From: DATEDA01 sp963820965
GTDB taxonomy: Bacteria; Pseudomonadota; Gammaproteobacteria; Burkholderiales; SG8-39
Length of the DNA: 64,000 nt
Assembly (NCBI GenBank): GCA_963820965.1
Contig: CAWGCC010000015.1
Coordinates: 54,469-118,468, forward strand
Direction: 5' to 3'
Under the pieces are notes generated by a model. It was not told where the DNA came from and did no database searches. It worked only from the letters and a program-made list of their open reading frames with translations. Both the position numbers and the translations under genes were made by a program. Shown in pieces: positions 35,466-44,751 of the stretch (the first letter of the stretch is position 1; every line of letters begins with the position of its first letter).

Positions 35466-36244
35466 CAGCCGCTGCCTAGCCCTTTCACCACCGACCACTG
35501 GCGGCGGCTCACCGGGAGCTTGTCCGCGGCGCCGTCGAGCACCACCGCCCAGCCGGCGCCCTCGCCGTCGCCGTCGACGACCCGTTCGAAGCCGCGCACG
35601 CGCCCGCGCGCGACCAGACACGAGCGGTGCACCCGCACGAAAGTGGCGCCGAACTCCTGCTCGAGGCTCGCGAGCGACTCCTCGAGCAGGAACTCGCGCT
35701 CGGCCGTGCGCATCGTCACGTACTTCAACTCGGCCTTCAGGTACACGATGTCGGCGACCGGCACGAGATGGATCCGCCCGCGCTCGCTCACCGACAGGAA
35801 GCGCCGCGGGCCCTGACCGGCAGCGGCGGCCGCGCGCTCGAGCGGCTCGCGCCGGACCGCGCCGTCCGCGCGCGCCCTCCCGAGCGCCGCGGACAGGCGC
35901 GCCGCGCGCACCGGCTTCAGCAGGTAGTCGATCGCGTTCACCTCGAACGCCTCGATCGCGTACTGGTCGTGCGCGGTGACGAACACGACCGCCGGTGGGC
36001 GCTCGAAGTTTGCGAGGTGCCGCGCGAACTCGATGCCGTTCATCTGCGGCATGTTGATGTCGACGAACGCTACATCCACGGTGAGCGTGGGCACGAGCAT
36101 GAGCCCCTCATGCCCGTTCGCCGCCTCGCCGACGACGACGTTGGGCAGCGTATCGCCGAGGTCGCCGAGCACCTCCTTCATCCGGTCGCGCGCGGGCTGC
36201 TCGTCGTCGACGAGGAAGATGCGAAGCGGAGCCGCTGCGCTCAC
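35465..36244 (-). CDS. algR: LytTR-family response regulator AlgR-like
   Basis: A 259-residue regulator that starts with GTG overlapping the kinase stop by four bases. The receiver domain begins RIFLVDDEQPARDRMKEVL with phosphoacceptor Asp62 in FVDINMPQMNG, and LLKPVRAARL supplies the conserved lysine. The C-terminal LytTR DNA-binding domain has ADIVYLKAELKYVTMRTAEREFLLEESLASLEQEF and FVRVHRSCLVAR. The argH-divergent algZ-algR-hemC order is that of Pseudomonas, where AlgR controls alginate, twitching and virulence genes. Local targets are unknown. Confidence 0.9.
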   Translation of the reverse strand: MSAAAPLRIFLVDDEQPARDRMKEVLGDLGDTLPNVVVGEAANGHEGLMLVPTLTVDVAFVDINMPQMNGIEFARHLANFERPPAVVFVTAHDQYAIEAFEVNAIDYLLKPVRAARLSAALGRARADGAVRREPLERAAAAAGQGPRRFLSVSERGRIHLVPVADIVYLKAELKYVTMRTAEREFLLEESLASLEQEFGATFVRVHRSCLVARGRVRGFERVVDGDGEGAGWAVVLDGAADKLPVSRRQWSVVKGLGSG

Positions 36245-37326
36245 CGGCTGACGCCTTGAAGAGAGGCGGTCATGCGCTCTTCCCGGGCCGCCGCCCGCTC
36301 GCCGGGCAGCGTGGCGGGCGAGGCCTTGCGGTAGGGCATCGCGATCGCGATCTCGAAGTTCACGCCCAGCACCCCGGTCTCGAGTTTCGCCTCGACGTCG
36401 AAATGGAGCGCGAGCCGCTCGCGAATGTTGGCGAGCGCCATGCGGTTCCCCTGCCGGTGCTGGTGCTCGGGGTGATAGGGGTTGGTGAGCTTCACATGCA
36501 CCCGGTCGCGCTCGCGCCGGATCGAGATCTCGATGATCCCCGGGCCGGTGCCGGGCTCGATGCCGTGGTAGACGGCGTTCTCGACGAGCGGCTGCAGGAG
36601 CAGCGGCGGTACGAGCGCGTCGCGGGGCGCCTCCCCGGTCTGCCACTGCACTACGAGCCGCGGTCCCAGCCGCAGCTGCTCGAGGTTCAGGTACTGGCGC
36701 GTCAGGTCGAGCTCCTGCGCGAGCGTGGTGAGGTTCTTCGCGTCCGCCATCACCACGCGATAGAGCTCCGCAAGGTCCTCGAGGGCGGTTTCCGCCCGTT
36801 TCGGGTCCTTGCGGATGAGCGAGAGCACCGCGTTCAGCGTGTTGTACAGAAAATGCGGCCGGATGCGCGCCTGGAGCGCCTGCAGCCGGGCCTCCGCAAG
36901 CGCCGGCGAGAAAGCGCGGTTCCGCAGGTGGAAGTAGCCGGCGAGGAACGCGGTGATGAGGAGGGCGAAGCCCCCCGCGCGGATGATGCCGAGCGGCTCG
37001 CTGTCGACGCTCGCGCGCACCCACTGCACGCCGGCGGTGAGCCACATCGCGCCAACGGCGATCGCGGTGACCGCGATCCAGTACGGCAGCTTCGCGAGCC
37101 ACGGGCTTCCCGCCGACAGCAGGACGAGGCCCGCGATCAGTACCGGCCCGACGACCAGCGTGAGCTCGAGGAACTCGTCGACGAGCTGCGCGAACGTCTG
37201 TGCCTTGATCGCTGCCGCGAGGAACGCGGCGACGATCACGACGACCAGGATGCGCGCGATGACGCCGAGGTTGCGGAAGTCCGGCAGCGCGTCGGGGACC
37301 TGGCTCGGCGTCGGGGAACCGTTCAT
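36241..37326 (-). CDS. algZ: LytS-family sensor histidine kinase AlgZ/FimS-like
   Basis: Membrane sensor of 361 residues starting MNGSPTPSQVPD. Four hydrophobic segments lie between residues 25 and 132. The His_kinase domain follows, with ARIRPHFLYNTLNAVLSLIRKDP (phosphoacceptor His158) and VPPLLLQPLVENAVYHGIEP (N box). The G-box region is short, as in the AlgZ/LytS group. It is the partner of the adjacent LytTR regulator and diverges from argH. Confidence 0.9.
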   Translation of the reverse strand: MNGSPTPSQVPDALPDFRNLGVIARILVVVIVAAFLAAAIKAQTFAQLVDEFLELTLVVGPVLIAGLVLLSAGSPWLAKLPYWIAVTAIAVGAMWLTAGVQWVRASVDSEPLGIIRAGGFALLITAFLAGYFHLRNRAFSPALAEARLQALQARIRPHFLYNTLNAVLSLIRKDPKRAETALEDLAELYRVVMADAKNLTTLAQELDLTRQYLNLEQLRLGPRLVVQWQTGEAPRDALVPPLLLQPLVENAVYHGIEPGTGPGIIEISIRRERDRVHVKLTNPYHPEHQHRQGNRMALANIRERLALHFDVEAKLETGVLGVNFEIAIAMPYRKASPATLPGERAAAREERMTASLQGVSR

Positions 37327-37476
37327 CGCGGGCGACCGTAGGCAGTCACGCTCGAGCGGGCGCCGCGGGCCGTCGCTTGCGGCACCAGGATCGCATAGAA
37401 TTCGAAGTAGAAAGAGGCACGTAATGCGTTGTCTCGCCGGGCATTCTCCGGGTTGCCCGAAGGTTTTCAAGCCGTC

Positions 37477-38874
37477 ATGCCGCCCGCCAAGGAAAACGGT
37501 CACACCCCCTGGTCCGGCCGCTTCGCCGAAGCGGTCGACGCCCGTGTCGAGCGGTATACCGCGTCGGTGTCATTCGATCGACGCCTCGCGGAGTTCGACA
37601 TCCAGGGCTCGCTCGCGCACGCGAGGATGCTCGCCGCGTGCGGCATCATCGGGGCGCACGATCTCGCCGACATCGAACGCGGCCTCGCTCTCGTCCGCGA
37701 CGAGATCCGGGCGGGCGCGTTCGAATGGTCGCTCGCGGCGGAGGACGTGCACCTCAACATCGAGCGGCGGCTCACCGCGCTCGTCGGCGACGCCGGGAAG
37801 CGGCTGCACACCGCGCGCTCGCGCAACGACCAGGTTGCGACCGACATCCGGCTGTGGCTGCGCGCGGCGATCGACGACATCCTGGGGGCGCTCAAGGACC
37901 TGAGCAGCGCGCTCGTCGACCTCGCGGAGAAGCATGCCGCCACGCCGATGCCGGGCTTCACGCATCTCCAGGTCGCGCAACCGGTAACCTTCGGCCACCA
38001 TCTGCTCGCGTACTACGAGATGCTGAAGCGCGACCGCGAGCGGCTTGCCGACTCCCGGAAGCGCGTGAATCTGCTCCCGCTCGGCGCCGCCGCACTCGCC
38101 GGCACCACCTACCCGATCGACCGCGAGCGCGTCGCGCGCGAGCTCGGCTTCGAGGGCATCTGCGCGAACTCGCTCGACGCGGTGTCCGACCGCGACTTTG
38201 CGATCGAATTCGCCGCGTGCGCCGCGCTCGTCATGGTGCATCTCTCGCGCTTCTGCGAGGAGCTCGTGCTGTGGATGAACCCGCGGTTCGGCTTCGTCCG
38301 CCTCCCCGACGCCTTCTGCACCGGGTCGTCGATCATGCCGCAGAAGAAGAATCCCGACGTCCCGGAGCTCGCGCGCGGCAAGACCGGCCGCGTCGTGGGA
38401 CATCTCGTCGCGCTCCTCACGCTGATGAAAGGCCAGCCGCTCGCCTACAACAAGGACAACCAGGAGGACAAGGAGCCGCTGTTCGACACCGCCGACACGC
38501 TGATCGACACGCTCGCCATCTTCGCCGCACTGGTGCCGGGGATCGAGGCGGACGAGGCCGCGATGCGCGCGGCCGCGCGCGAAGGCTTCGCCACGGCGAC
38601 CGATCTCGCCGACTACCTCGTGAAGCAGGGCATGCCCTTCCGGGATGCGCACGAGGCCGTCGCGCGCGCGGTGCGCGAGGCGGAGACCGCGGGGCTGGAT
38701 CTCGCGGACCTCCCGCTGCCGCTGCTGCGACGGTTCGCCCCGCTCGCCGGTGAAGACGTTCACGCGGCCCTCGGGCTCGAAGGGTCGCTCGCCGCCCGCA
38801 ACCACCCCGGCGGAACGGCACCGGAACAAGTTCACGCGGCCGTCCGGCGGGCGCGTGCGGAACTTTCACGGTAG
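37477..38874 (+). CDS. argH: Argininosuccinate lyase ArgH
   Basis: Splits argininosuccinate to arginine and fumarate, the last step of arginine synthesis. I start at MPPAKENGHTPWSGRF (465 residues, normal length), not at the upstream in-frame ATG. Conserved stretches are TARSRNDQVATDIRLWLR, MPGFTHLQVAQPVTFGHHLLAYYEM and the fumarase/aspartase signature GSSIMPQKKNPD with the flexible catalytic loop. It is divergent from algZ, an arrangement shared with pseudomonads. Confidence 0.96.
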   Translation: MPPAKENGHTPWSGRFAEAVDARVERYTASVSFDRRLAEFDIQGSLAHARMLAACGIIGAHDLADIERGLALVRDEIRAGAFEWSLAAEDVHLNIERRLTALVGDAGKRLHTARSRNDQVATDIRLWLRAAIDDILGALKDLSSALVDLAEKHAATPMPGFTHLQVAQPVTFGHHLLAYYEMLKRDRERLADSRKRVNLLPLGAAALAGTTYPIDRERVARELGFEGICANSLDAVSDRDFAIEFAACAALVMVHLSRFCEELVLWMNPRFGFVRLPDAFCTGSSIMPQKKNPDVPELARGKTGRVVGHLVALLTLMKGQPLAYNKDNQEDKEPLFDTADTLIDTLAIFAALVPGIEADEAAMRAAAREGFATATDLADYLVKQGMPFRDAHEAVARAVREAETAGLDLADLPLPLLRRFAPLAGEDVHAALGLEGSLAARNHPGGTAPEQVHAAVRRARAELSR

Positions 38875-38978
38875 GCGGGAGGCGCCCGCTTGAACTCTGG
38901 CGCCCGCAGCGGTAAGTAGGATCTTCCCGACCCGCGGGGGCAAACGCCCCTCCACCCCGATCCTTCCGACTCGAGGCA

Positions 38979-40310
38979 ATGTCCGCTGCCGCCGCCCAGT
39001 TCGAACCGCCGCTCCTCGACGCTCCGCCGCCGGAACGGATCGGCAAGTACCAGGTGATCCGCAAGCTCGGCGACGGCGCGACGAGCGAGGTCTACCTCTG
39101 CCACGACGAGTTCGCCGGGCGCGACGTCGCGGTCAAGATCGTCTACCAGGACCGGCTCAACGACCCGCAGGGCGGGAAGGTCTTCAGAAAGCTCTTCGTC
39201 ACCGAGGCGTCGCTCGCCGGCAAGCTCGCCCATCCGCACATCGCGCAGATCTACGACGCGGTGGTGGGCGACAAGATGTCCTACATCGTGATGGAGTACG
39301 TCGCCGGCGGCACGCTGGAGCCGTTCTGCGCGCCCGAGAACCTGCTGCCGCTCGACAAGATCATCGAGATCGGGTTCAAGGCGACGCGCGCACTCGACTT
39401 CGCGCACAAGCTCGGCGTCACCCACCGCGACATCAAGCCGGCGAACATCCTGCTCGTCGGGGCCGGCGGGACCGACATCAAGATCAGCGACTTCGGCTCG
39501 GCGATCATGAGCTCGGGCGACACGACCCAGGTGACCGGCATCGGCTCGCCGGCCTACATGTCGCCGCAGCAGATCAAGGAGCAGCCGCTCGATCACCGCA
39601 CCGACGTCTACTCGCTCGGGGTGGTGATGTACCAGCTGCTGACCGGCGTGCTGCCGTTCAGCGCCACGAACAACTTCAGCATGATGTACCAGATCACGAC
39701 GGTCGAGCCGCCGCCGCCGTCGGCGCACCGCAGGGAGATCCCGCCGGCGCTCGACGCCATCGTGAAGCGGGCGATGGAAAAGGACGTCGAGCGGCGCTTC
39801 CAGAGCTGGGACGAGATGTCGTTCGAGCTGGCCGAGATCTTCCGCTCGGAGGAGATTCGCCGGCGGTCCGACGAGGTGGCGGACAGCGAGAAGTTCAACA
39901 CGCTGCGCGCGATGGAGTTTTTCGCCGAGTTCACCGACGCCGAGCTGTGGGAGGTGCTGCGCATCAGCTCCTGGCAGGACGCCGGGCCCGGGACGGCGCT
40001 GATCGCGGAAGGCGACGCGGGCGACTTCTTCAGCATCCTCGCCTCCGGCGAGGTGAAAGTCACCAAGCGCCAGAAGCTGCTCAACATCCTGAACGCCGGC
40101 GAGTGCTTCGGCGAGATGTCCTACCTTTCGCGCCAGACGAACGAGCGGAGCGCCGACGTGATCGCCCTCTCGGCCGCGCGCGTCATCACGATCCGCGTGG
40201 AAGACCTCGCGCATGCGTCGGATGCCTGCCGGCACCGCTTCGACCGCGCGTTCATGTCGATCCTGGTCGAGCGCCTTACGCTCGCGAACAACCGCCTCAC
40301 GGCGGTGTAG
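38979..40310 (+). CDS. Ser/Thr protein kinase fused to a cyclic-nucleotide-binding domain
   Basis: A 443-residue fusion. The Hanks-type kinase spans residues about 24-285: a glycine-rich loop LGDGATSEVYL, Lys53 in VAVKIV, Asp151 in HRDIKPAN, Asp171 in DFG and an APE-like GSPAYMSPQQ. A linker leads to a CAP_ED domain (about 310-440) with LIAEGDAGDFFSILASGEVKV and GECFGEMSYL, the phosphate-binding cassette region. No membrane helix is present. The order kinase then cNMP domain resembles, in reverse, eukaryotic PKG. Whether it binds cAMP or cGMP is unknown. Confidence 0.88.
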   Translation: MSAAAAQFEPPLLDAPPPERIGKYQVIRKLGDGATSEVYLCHDEFAGRDVAVKIVYQDRLNDPQGGKVFRKLFVTEASLAGKLAHPHIAQIYDAVVGDKMSYIVMEYVAGGTLEPFCAPENLLPLDKIIEIGFKATRALDFAHKLGVTHRDIKPANILLVGAGGTDIKISDFGSAIMSSGDTTQVTGIGSPAYMSPQQIKEQPLDHRTDVYSLGVVMYQLLTGVLPFSATNNFSMMYQITTVEPPPPSAHRREIPPALDAIVKRAMEKDVERRFQSWDEMSFELAEIFRSEEIRRRSDEVADSEKFNTLRAMEFFAEFTDAELWEVLRISSWQDAGPGTALIAEGDAGDFFSILASGEVKVTKRQKLLNILNAGECFGEMSYLSRQTNERSADVIALSAARVITIRVEDLAHASDACRHRFDRAFMSILVERLTLANNRLTAV

Positions 40311-40333
40311 TCTTCCGGCGCCGGACCGGCGCC

Positions 40334-41224
40334 ATGTTGTCCGACTCCCTCCGCACTGCCCTCGAGAACGCTATCGTCCGCGCGTCCGGCGCGCCGTTCG
40401 CGATCAGCCGCGCCACCGCGGCCGCCGGCGGGTGCATCCACTCGAGCTGGGTACTCGAGTCGGGGGCGAGCCGCTACTTCGCGAAAACGAACGATGCGCG
40501 GCTCGCCGCGACCTTCGCCGCCGAAGCGGACGGCCTCGTGGCGCTCGCCGGCGGGGGCATGCGCGTGCCGCGGCCGGTCGCGCAAGGCGAGGCGGACGGA
40601 AAAGCGTTTCTCGTCCTCGAGCATCTCGCCCTCGGCCACGGAGCCGACGCGGGCTTCCGCGAGCTCGGGCGCCGGCTCGCGCGGCTGCACGAGCACGACG
40701 GCGGCGAGTTCGGCTGGCATCGCGACAACTTCATCGGCCTCACCCCGCAGCCGAACGCGCGCCAGGCCTCGTGGTGCGAGTTCTGGCGCCGCGCGCGGCT
40801 CGCACCGCAGCTCGAGCTCGCGGCGCGGAACGGCCACCGCGGGGCGGTTCAAGCGCTCGGCGAGCGGGTGATCGAAGCGGTGCCGCACCTCCTCGAAGGG
40901 CACGCGCCGGCGCCCTCATTGCTGCATGGCGACCTCTGGAGCGGCAACGCGGGATTCCTCGGCCACGGCGCGCCGGTCGTGTTCGACCCGGCGGTGTACT
41001 ACGGCGATGCGGAAGCCGACCTCGCGATGACCGAGCTCTTCGGCGGCTTCCCGGCGAGCTTCTACGAGGGCTACCGGGAAGTCCGGCCGGTCGGCGCGGG
41101 TTATCGGGTGCGCCGCGTGCTTTACAACCTCTATCACGTCCTCAACCACCTCAACCTTTTCGGCGCGGGGTACCTGACCCGGGCCGAGCGGATGATGGAA
41201 CGGCTGCTGACGGAGCCGTGCTAG
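40334..41224 (+). CDS. Fructosamine kinase family protein
   Basis: Predicted ketosamine-3-kinase that phosphorylates glycated amines so they can be removed. I start at MLSDSLRTALENAIVRASG (296 residues). The kinase-fold signs are YFAKTNDAR (ATP lysine), FLVLEHLALG, LLHGDLWSGNAGFLG (catalytic HGDxxxxN) and VVFDPAVYYGDAEADLAMTELFGGF (metal-binding Asp). It lies 23 bases after the Ser/Thr kinase gene, possibly in one operon. Confidence 0.9.
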   Translation: MLSDSLRTALENAIVRASGAPFAISRATAAAGGCIHSSWVLESGASRYFAKTNDARLAATFAAEADGLVALAGGGMRVPRPVAQGEADGKAFLVLEHLALGHGADAGFRELGRRLARLHEHDGGEFGWHRDNFIGLTPQPNARQASWCEFWRRARLAPQLELAARNGHRGAVQALGERVIEAVPHLLEGHAPAPSLLHGDLWSGNAGFLGHGAPVVFDPAVYYGDAEADLAMTELFGGFPASFYEGYREVRPVGAGYRVRRVLYNLYHVLNHLNLFGAGYLTRAERMMERLLTEPC

Positions 41225-41365
41225 GTCAGGCATGCCAGTCGTACGTCTGGGCGAGGACCGCGTTGCGACAGGCCACGGTTATGGATCGATAACCGCCAGC
41301 CGCTTCCACATCGCGCGCGTGGCGCCTATGCTTCGTCCGCATCACCACAACCGACGGAGGACACC

Positions 41366-41635
41366 ATGCAGGTCTATATGGTCGAACGTTCCCTGAAGGG
41401 CATCGCGATGGACGATCTTGCGGCCGCGCAGAAGCGTGCCATCGAGACTGCCGAGAAACTCTCCCGCGACGGGCAGCCGGTACGCTACATCCGCTCCACC
41501 TTCGTGCCCGAGGATGGCTGCTGCATGTGTCTCTTCGCGGCCGATGATCCGGCGACGGTGAAGACGTTGAACGAGCAGGCGAAGATCCCCTTCGATCGCA
41601 TCGTGCCGGCGCTCGACCTGACGCCGCAAGGCTGA
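41366..41635 (+). CDS. DUF4242 domain protein (SCO4226-like)
   Basis: An 89-residue protein: MQVYMVERSLKGIAMDDLAAAQKRAIETAEKL, then VRYIRSTFVPEDGCCMCLFAADDPATVKTLNEQAKIPFDRIVPALDLTPQ. This is the whole DUF4242 fold, a ferredoxin-like alpha-beta sandwich; one Streptomyces member binds nickel. The CC.C triad in the middle may bind a metal. A GGAGGA site precedes the ATG. No role is known. Confidence 0.85.
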   Translation: MQVYMVERSLKGIAMDDLAAAQKRAIETAEKLSRDGQPVRYIRSTFVPEDGCCMCLFAADDPATVKTLNEQAKIPFDRIVPALDLTPQG

Positions 41636-41703
41636 CGCCGCTCGACGTCGGTCCCCGGAGTCTGGCAATGTTCGCCGCTTCGACCGCGGTCCGAGAGGCG
41701 ACG

Positions 41704-42216
41704 ATGACGGGCAACGACTGGGAGTCGCAGATGAAGGCAGCGCTCGGCCGGTTCACCGGGCCGGGCGTGAGCCCGGTCGAGACGCTGCGGGCGCAGCCCG
41801 GGCTCGACTTCCTCCGCGGGATCCTCGAGGGCCGGGTGCCGCGCCCGCCGATCAACGACACCCTCAACTTCTACCTCATCGAGGTGGAGCGCGGTCGGGC
41901 AGTGTTCCAAGGGACGCCGAAGCCCGCTTGCTTCAACCCGCTCGGCTCGATCCACGGTGGCTGGACGGCGACCTTGCTCGACTCGTGCATGGCCTGCGCC
42001 GTGCACACGACGCTCGCCGCCGGCCAGGGTTACACGACGGTGGAATTCAAGCTGAACATCGTACGCCCGGTCATGCCCGACGCCGGCCCGTTGCGGGCCG
42101 AGGGCAAGGTGATCAACGCCGGGCGGACGATCGCGACATCAGAGGGCCGGCTCGTGGATGCGGGCGGGAAGCTCTACGCGCACGGCACGGAGACGTGCCT
42201 GATCTTCCCGCTGTAG
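41704..42216 (+). CDS. PaaI-family hotdog-fold thioesterase
   Basis: Predicted acyl-CoA thioesterase of about 170 residues (start MTGNDWESQMKAALGRF; an in-frame ATG at 41668 would add 12 residues). The hotdog core is FNPLGSIHGGWTATLLDSCMACAVHTTLAAGQGYTTVEFKLNIVRPV, with the HGG motif and the aspartate on the central helix expected for PaaI-like enzymes. The C-terminus is strand-rich and ends in TCLIFPL. It is convergent with grxD across a strong shared hairpin. Confidence 0.88.
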   Translation: MTGNDWESQMKAALGRFTGPGVSPVETLRAQPGLDFLRGILEGRVPRPPINDTLNFYLIEVERGRAVFQGTPKPACFNPLGSIHGGWTATLLDSCMACAVHTTLAAGQGYTTVEFKLNIVRPVMPDAGPLRAEGKVINAGRTIATSEGRLVDAGGKLYAHGTETCLIFPL

Positions 42217-42219
42217 AAC

Positions 42220-42251
42220 GACAAGGCCCGCACATCGGTGCGGGCCTTGTC
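42220..42251. terminator. Bidirectional hairpin between thioesterase and glutaredoxin genes
   Basis: A perfect 14-bp stem (42220-42233 with 42238-42251) has a 4-base loop, ATCG. It lies 4 bases after the thioesterase stop and 15 bases before the end of the convergent grxD. There is no T tract, but the position and perfect stem fit a shared terminator. Confidence 0.8.
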
Positions 42252-42265
42252 GGGAGCTACGCGGG

Positions 42266-42586
42266 TTACGCGGTCTGCTTCGCCGCGAGCAGCTTCTGCA
42301 GCTCGCCCGACTGGTACATCTCCCGCAGGATATCCGACCCGCCGACGAACTCGCCGTCGACGTAGAGCTGCGGGATCGTCGGCCAGTTCGCGTATTCCTT
42401 GATGCCCTGGCGAATCTCGGGCTCCTCGAGCACGTTCACGCTGAAGAAGTCCTTCACGCCACAGGCGTACAGGATCTGCACCGCCGTCGCGGAGAAGCCG
42501 CACTGCGGGAACTGCGGGGTGCCCTTCATGTAGAGCGCCACCGGGTGCGTGGTGACCTGCTGCTTGATCGTGCTTTGCGCGTCCAT
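42266..42586 (-). CDS. grxD: Monothiol glutaredoxin GrxD (Grx4 type)
   Basis: Carries [2Fe-2S] clusters for iron-sulfur protein maturation. I start at MDAQSTIKQQVTTHPVALYMKGTPQFPQCGFS (106 residues). The CGFS active site has Cys29. The TIPQLYVDGEFVGGSDI glutathione-binding stretch and the typical ELQKLL end follow. It lies downstream of the molybdenum cofactor genes on the same strand, with about 150 bases between. Confidence 0.94.
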   Translation of the reverse strand: MDAQSTIKQQVTTHPVALYMKGTPQFPQCGFSATAVQILYACGVKDFFSVNVLEEPEIRQGIKEYANWPTIPQLYVDGEFVGGSDILREMYQSGELQKLLAAKQTA

Positions 42587-42732
42587 CGTCCGTCCTTCCC
42601 AATTCTTGACCAAAACGCTCGGAATTGTACCGGCTGCCGGCGCCGATGGTCAACGCGTCAGGTCGGCGCGACCGGGCGATGCCGGGTGCGGGGCGGCGTC
42701 GAGTCGTTTTCCGGACCGCGTCCAGAGCGAAA

Positions 42733-44751
42733 TCATCCTCCGCTTGCAGAGAAGGGCGGCTGGGAAATCGTATCGCGCGCCGTGCGAAATCCTAGCGCAG
42801 TCAACTCCTCGCGGACCCGCGCATCCTCCAGCAACTCGCAGAAGGCACGGACTGCGGGACGTTCGAGGCGTGACCTGGGCACGATGAAGTCGTAGCGCTC
42901 TTCCTGAATCGGGATGAACCCCAATCCGTACTGGCGGGCAACCGTGTCGATCGCCACGCCCCAGTCCGCGCGCCCCTGGCGCACGGCCGCGGCAACCGCG
43001 TTGTGCGACTTGGTCTGTACTCCGTAGCCCGGGGGCCTCCTGTCTTGGAGCAGCTTGTCGATGATGATCCGCGTGCCGCTGCCGGCGTTGCGATTGACCA
43101 TGACGCAGTCAGGCTCCCGCAGTATTCCCTCGAGGGCCCCTTGGAGGCTCTTTCCTTCAAGGCGGGGATCCCCCGCGCGATACACGATGCCCTGCATGCG
43201 GCCGTAACCCGGCACCAGCGACAAGGCATCGGTGAGCAAGGGGCGGTTGTATTCGCCCGTTGCCGGATCCATGATGTGGACGCCGGCGAGGTCGCATTCG
43301 CCGCGCTTGGCCGCGGCCAGACCGCCCATGCTTCCCACGTAGAGCGACTTGGCGCGGATACCCGAGCGGATCAGCTTCCCCACCAGGAGATCCAGGCCGA
43401 CGCAATGACTGCCGATGATCACGAGGTCGGCGGGCTCGAGCCGATGACCGAGGAGCTGTACGGCGACGGTGCTGCCAGCATCCACGATCTCGGTGTGCTG
43501 ATCGATGGTGATGAAGCCGTCCGCGCCGCTGAACGTGGTGACCGACCCGGAACCCTTCCCCATCGGATAGGCCGCGAGTCCTTCCCTCCCCTGCACCAGC
43601 CCGACCAGCAGATACTCGGTTCGCCCCCGTTCGGAGTTCACGCGCATGGGCAACGTCGCGGAAACGGTCTGCCGATGCTCGGGCGGCAAGCCGGCGTAGG
43701 CGCGTATCACCGGCGCTACGAACTCGTGGAAAGTGAAGATCGCGGACGTCGGGAACCCCGGCAGGATCACGACGGGCTTGCCGCCAGTGACAGCCAGGCA
43801 GATCGGTTTCCCGGGCTTGAGCGCGACGCCGTGGGCGACGACACCGGGATCGCGGAGGCGGCTCACGACGCGGTACGAGAGATCGCCGGCCCCCTTGGAC
43901 GTACCACCCGAGAAGACGACGAGGTCGGATTCCAGGCCTCGGGCGAGCGCGCCCGCAAGCGCCTCGTCGTCATCGGGGACGACCCCTAGCTGCACCGGAG
44001 TTCCCCCAAGCTCCTCGACGGCCGCGCCGATGATCGCGGCGTTGGAGTCGTAGACGGCGCCGGTACGCAAAGGGTTGCCCGGCGCCACGATCTCGTTGCC
44101 CGTGGAGAAGATCGCGACCCGAGGACGGCGGTAGACGGCGACCTCGGCGAGCCCCAGGGCGGCCAGCACGCCGATCTCCCGGGATGTGAGGAGCTGTGCG
44201 GTACGAAGTACCGTTTCGCCCCTGGCGATGTCGGTTCCCGAATAGCTCACGTTCTCACCCGGCGTGGCGGCGCGCCTGATCTCCACCAGCCGGCCGTCGC
44301 CGGGTGCTGCGACCTCCGTGTACTCGACCATCACGACCGCATCGGCCCCACGGGGCAGCATGCCGCCCGTCGCGATCGCCGTCGCAACGCCAGTGCTGAC
44401 CGTGCTCTCGGGGGCGACGCCAGGCGCGAGAACCTCGCCCGTCAGCCGCACGGTGCGCGGCTTTTCCTCCATGGACCCGAACGTATCGCTCGCCACCAGG
44501 GCGAAACCATCGACGTTTGAGCGATCGAAGGCAGGTACGTCCACATCGGCGAGGACATCCTCGGCGAGCACACGGTTCAGAGCACCCGCCAGCGGCACGG
44601 TCTCCTTGCCGAGCGGCTCGAGCCGCAGGTGCTGCTGGAAGCGTGCAGTCGCTTCGTCGCGGGTGATGACGGTAAGGAACTGGGTCTGGCCGGATTGCGC
44701 TTCCAGACCCTTCTCGACGCCGGCGGCATGCATCGGTTGTTGCGAACGCAT
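42733..44751 (-). CDS. MoeA fused to a periplasmic-binding-like domain (PBP_like)
   Basis: A 672-residue two-part protein. Residues about 30-420 are a MoeA molybdopterin molybdotransferase: FDRSNVDGFALVA, ATGGMLPRGADAVVMVEYTEV, VAIFSTGNEIV, FSGGTSKGAGDLS and LPGFPTSAIFTF. Residues about 440-670 are a type-2 binding-protein-like domain: VIIGSHCVGLDLLVGKLIRSG, RGECDLAGVHIMDP, MVNRNAGSGTRIIID and KSHNAVAAAVRQGRADWGVAI. Such fusions occur next to molybdate or tungstate genes; the C-terminal domain may bind substrate, but this is not proven. It starts one base after the stop of a second, ordinary moeA. Confidence 0.85.
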   Translation of the reverse strand: MRSQQPMHAAGVEKGLEAQSGQTQFLTVITRDEATARFQQHLRLEPLGKETVPLAGALNRVLAEDVLADVDVPAFDRSNVDGFALVASDTFGSMEEKPRTVRLTGEVLAPGVAPESTVSTGVATAIATGGMLPRGADAVVMVEYTEVAAPGDGRLVEIRRAATPGENVSYSGTDIARGETVLRTAQLLTSREIGVLAALGLAEVAVYRRPRVAIFSTGNEIVAPGNPLRTGAVYDSNAAIIGAAVEELGGTPVQLGVVPDDDEALAGALARGLESDLVVFSGGTSKGAGDLSYRVVSRLRDPGVVAHGVALKPGKPICLAVTGGKPVVILPGFPTSAIFTFHEFVAPVIRAYAGLPPEHRQTVSATLPMRVNSERGRTEYLLVGLVQGREGLAAYPMGKGSGSVTTFSGADGFITIDQHTEIVDAGSTVAVQLLGHRLEPADLVIIGSHCVGLDLLVGKLIRSGIRAKSLYVGSMGGLAAAKRGECDLAGVHIMDPATGEYNRPLLTDALSLVPGYGRMQGIVYRAGDPRLEGKSLQGALEGILREPDCVMVNRNAGSGTRIIIDKLLQDRRPPGYGVQTKSHNAVAAAVRQGRADWGVAIDTVARQYGLGFIPIQEERYDFIVPRSRLERPAVRAFCELLEDARVREELTALGFRTARDTISQPPFSASGG

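Noticed and set aside
37396..37401. TAGAAT as -10 element of argH
   Set aside because: No -35 hexamer at acceptable spacing; too weak to list as a promoter.
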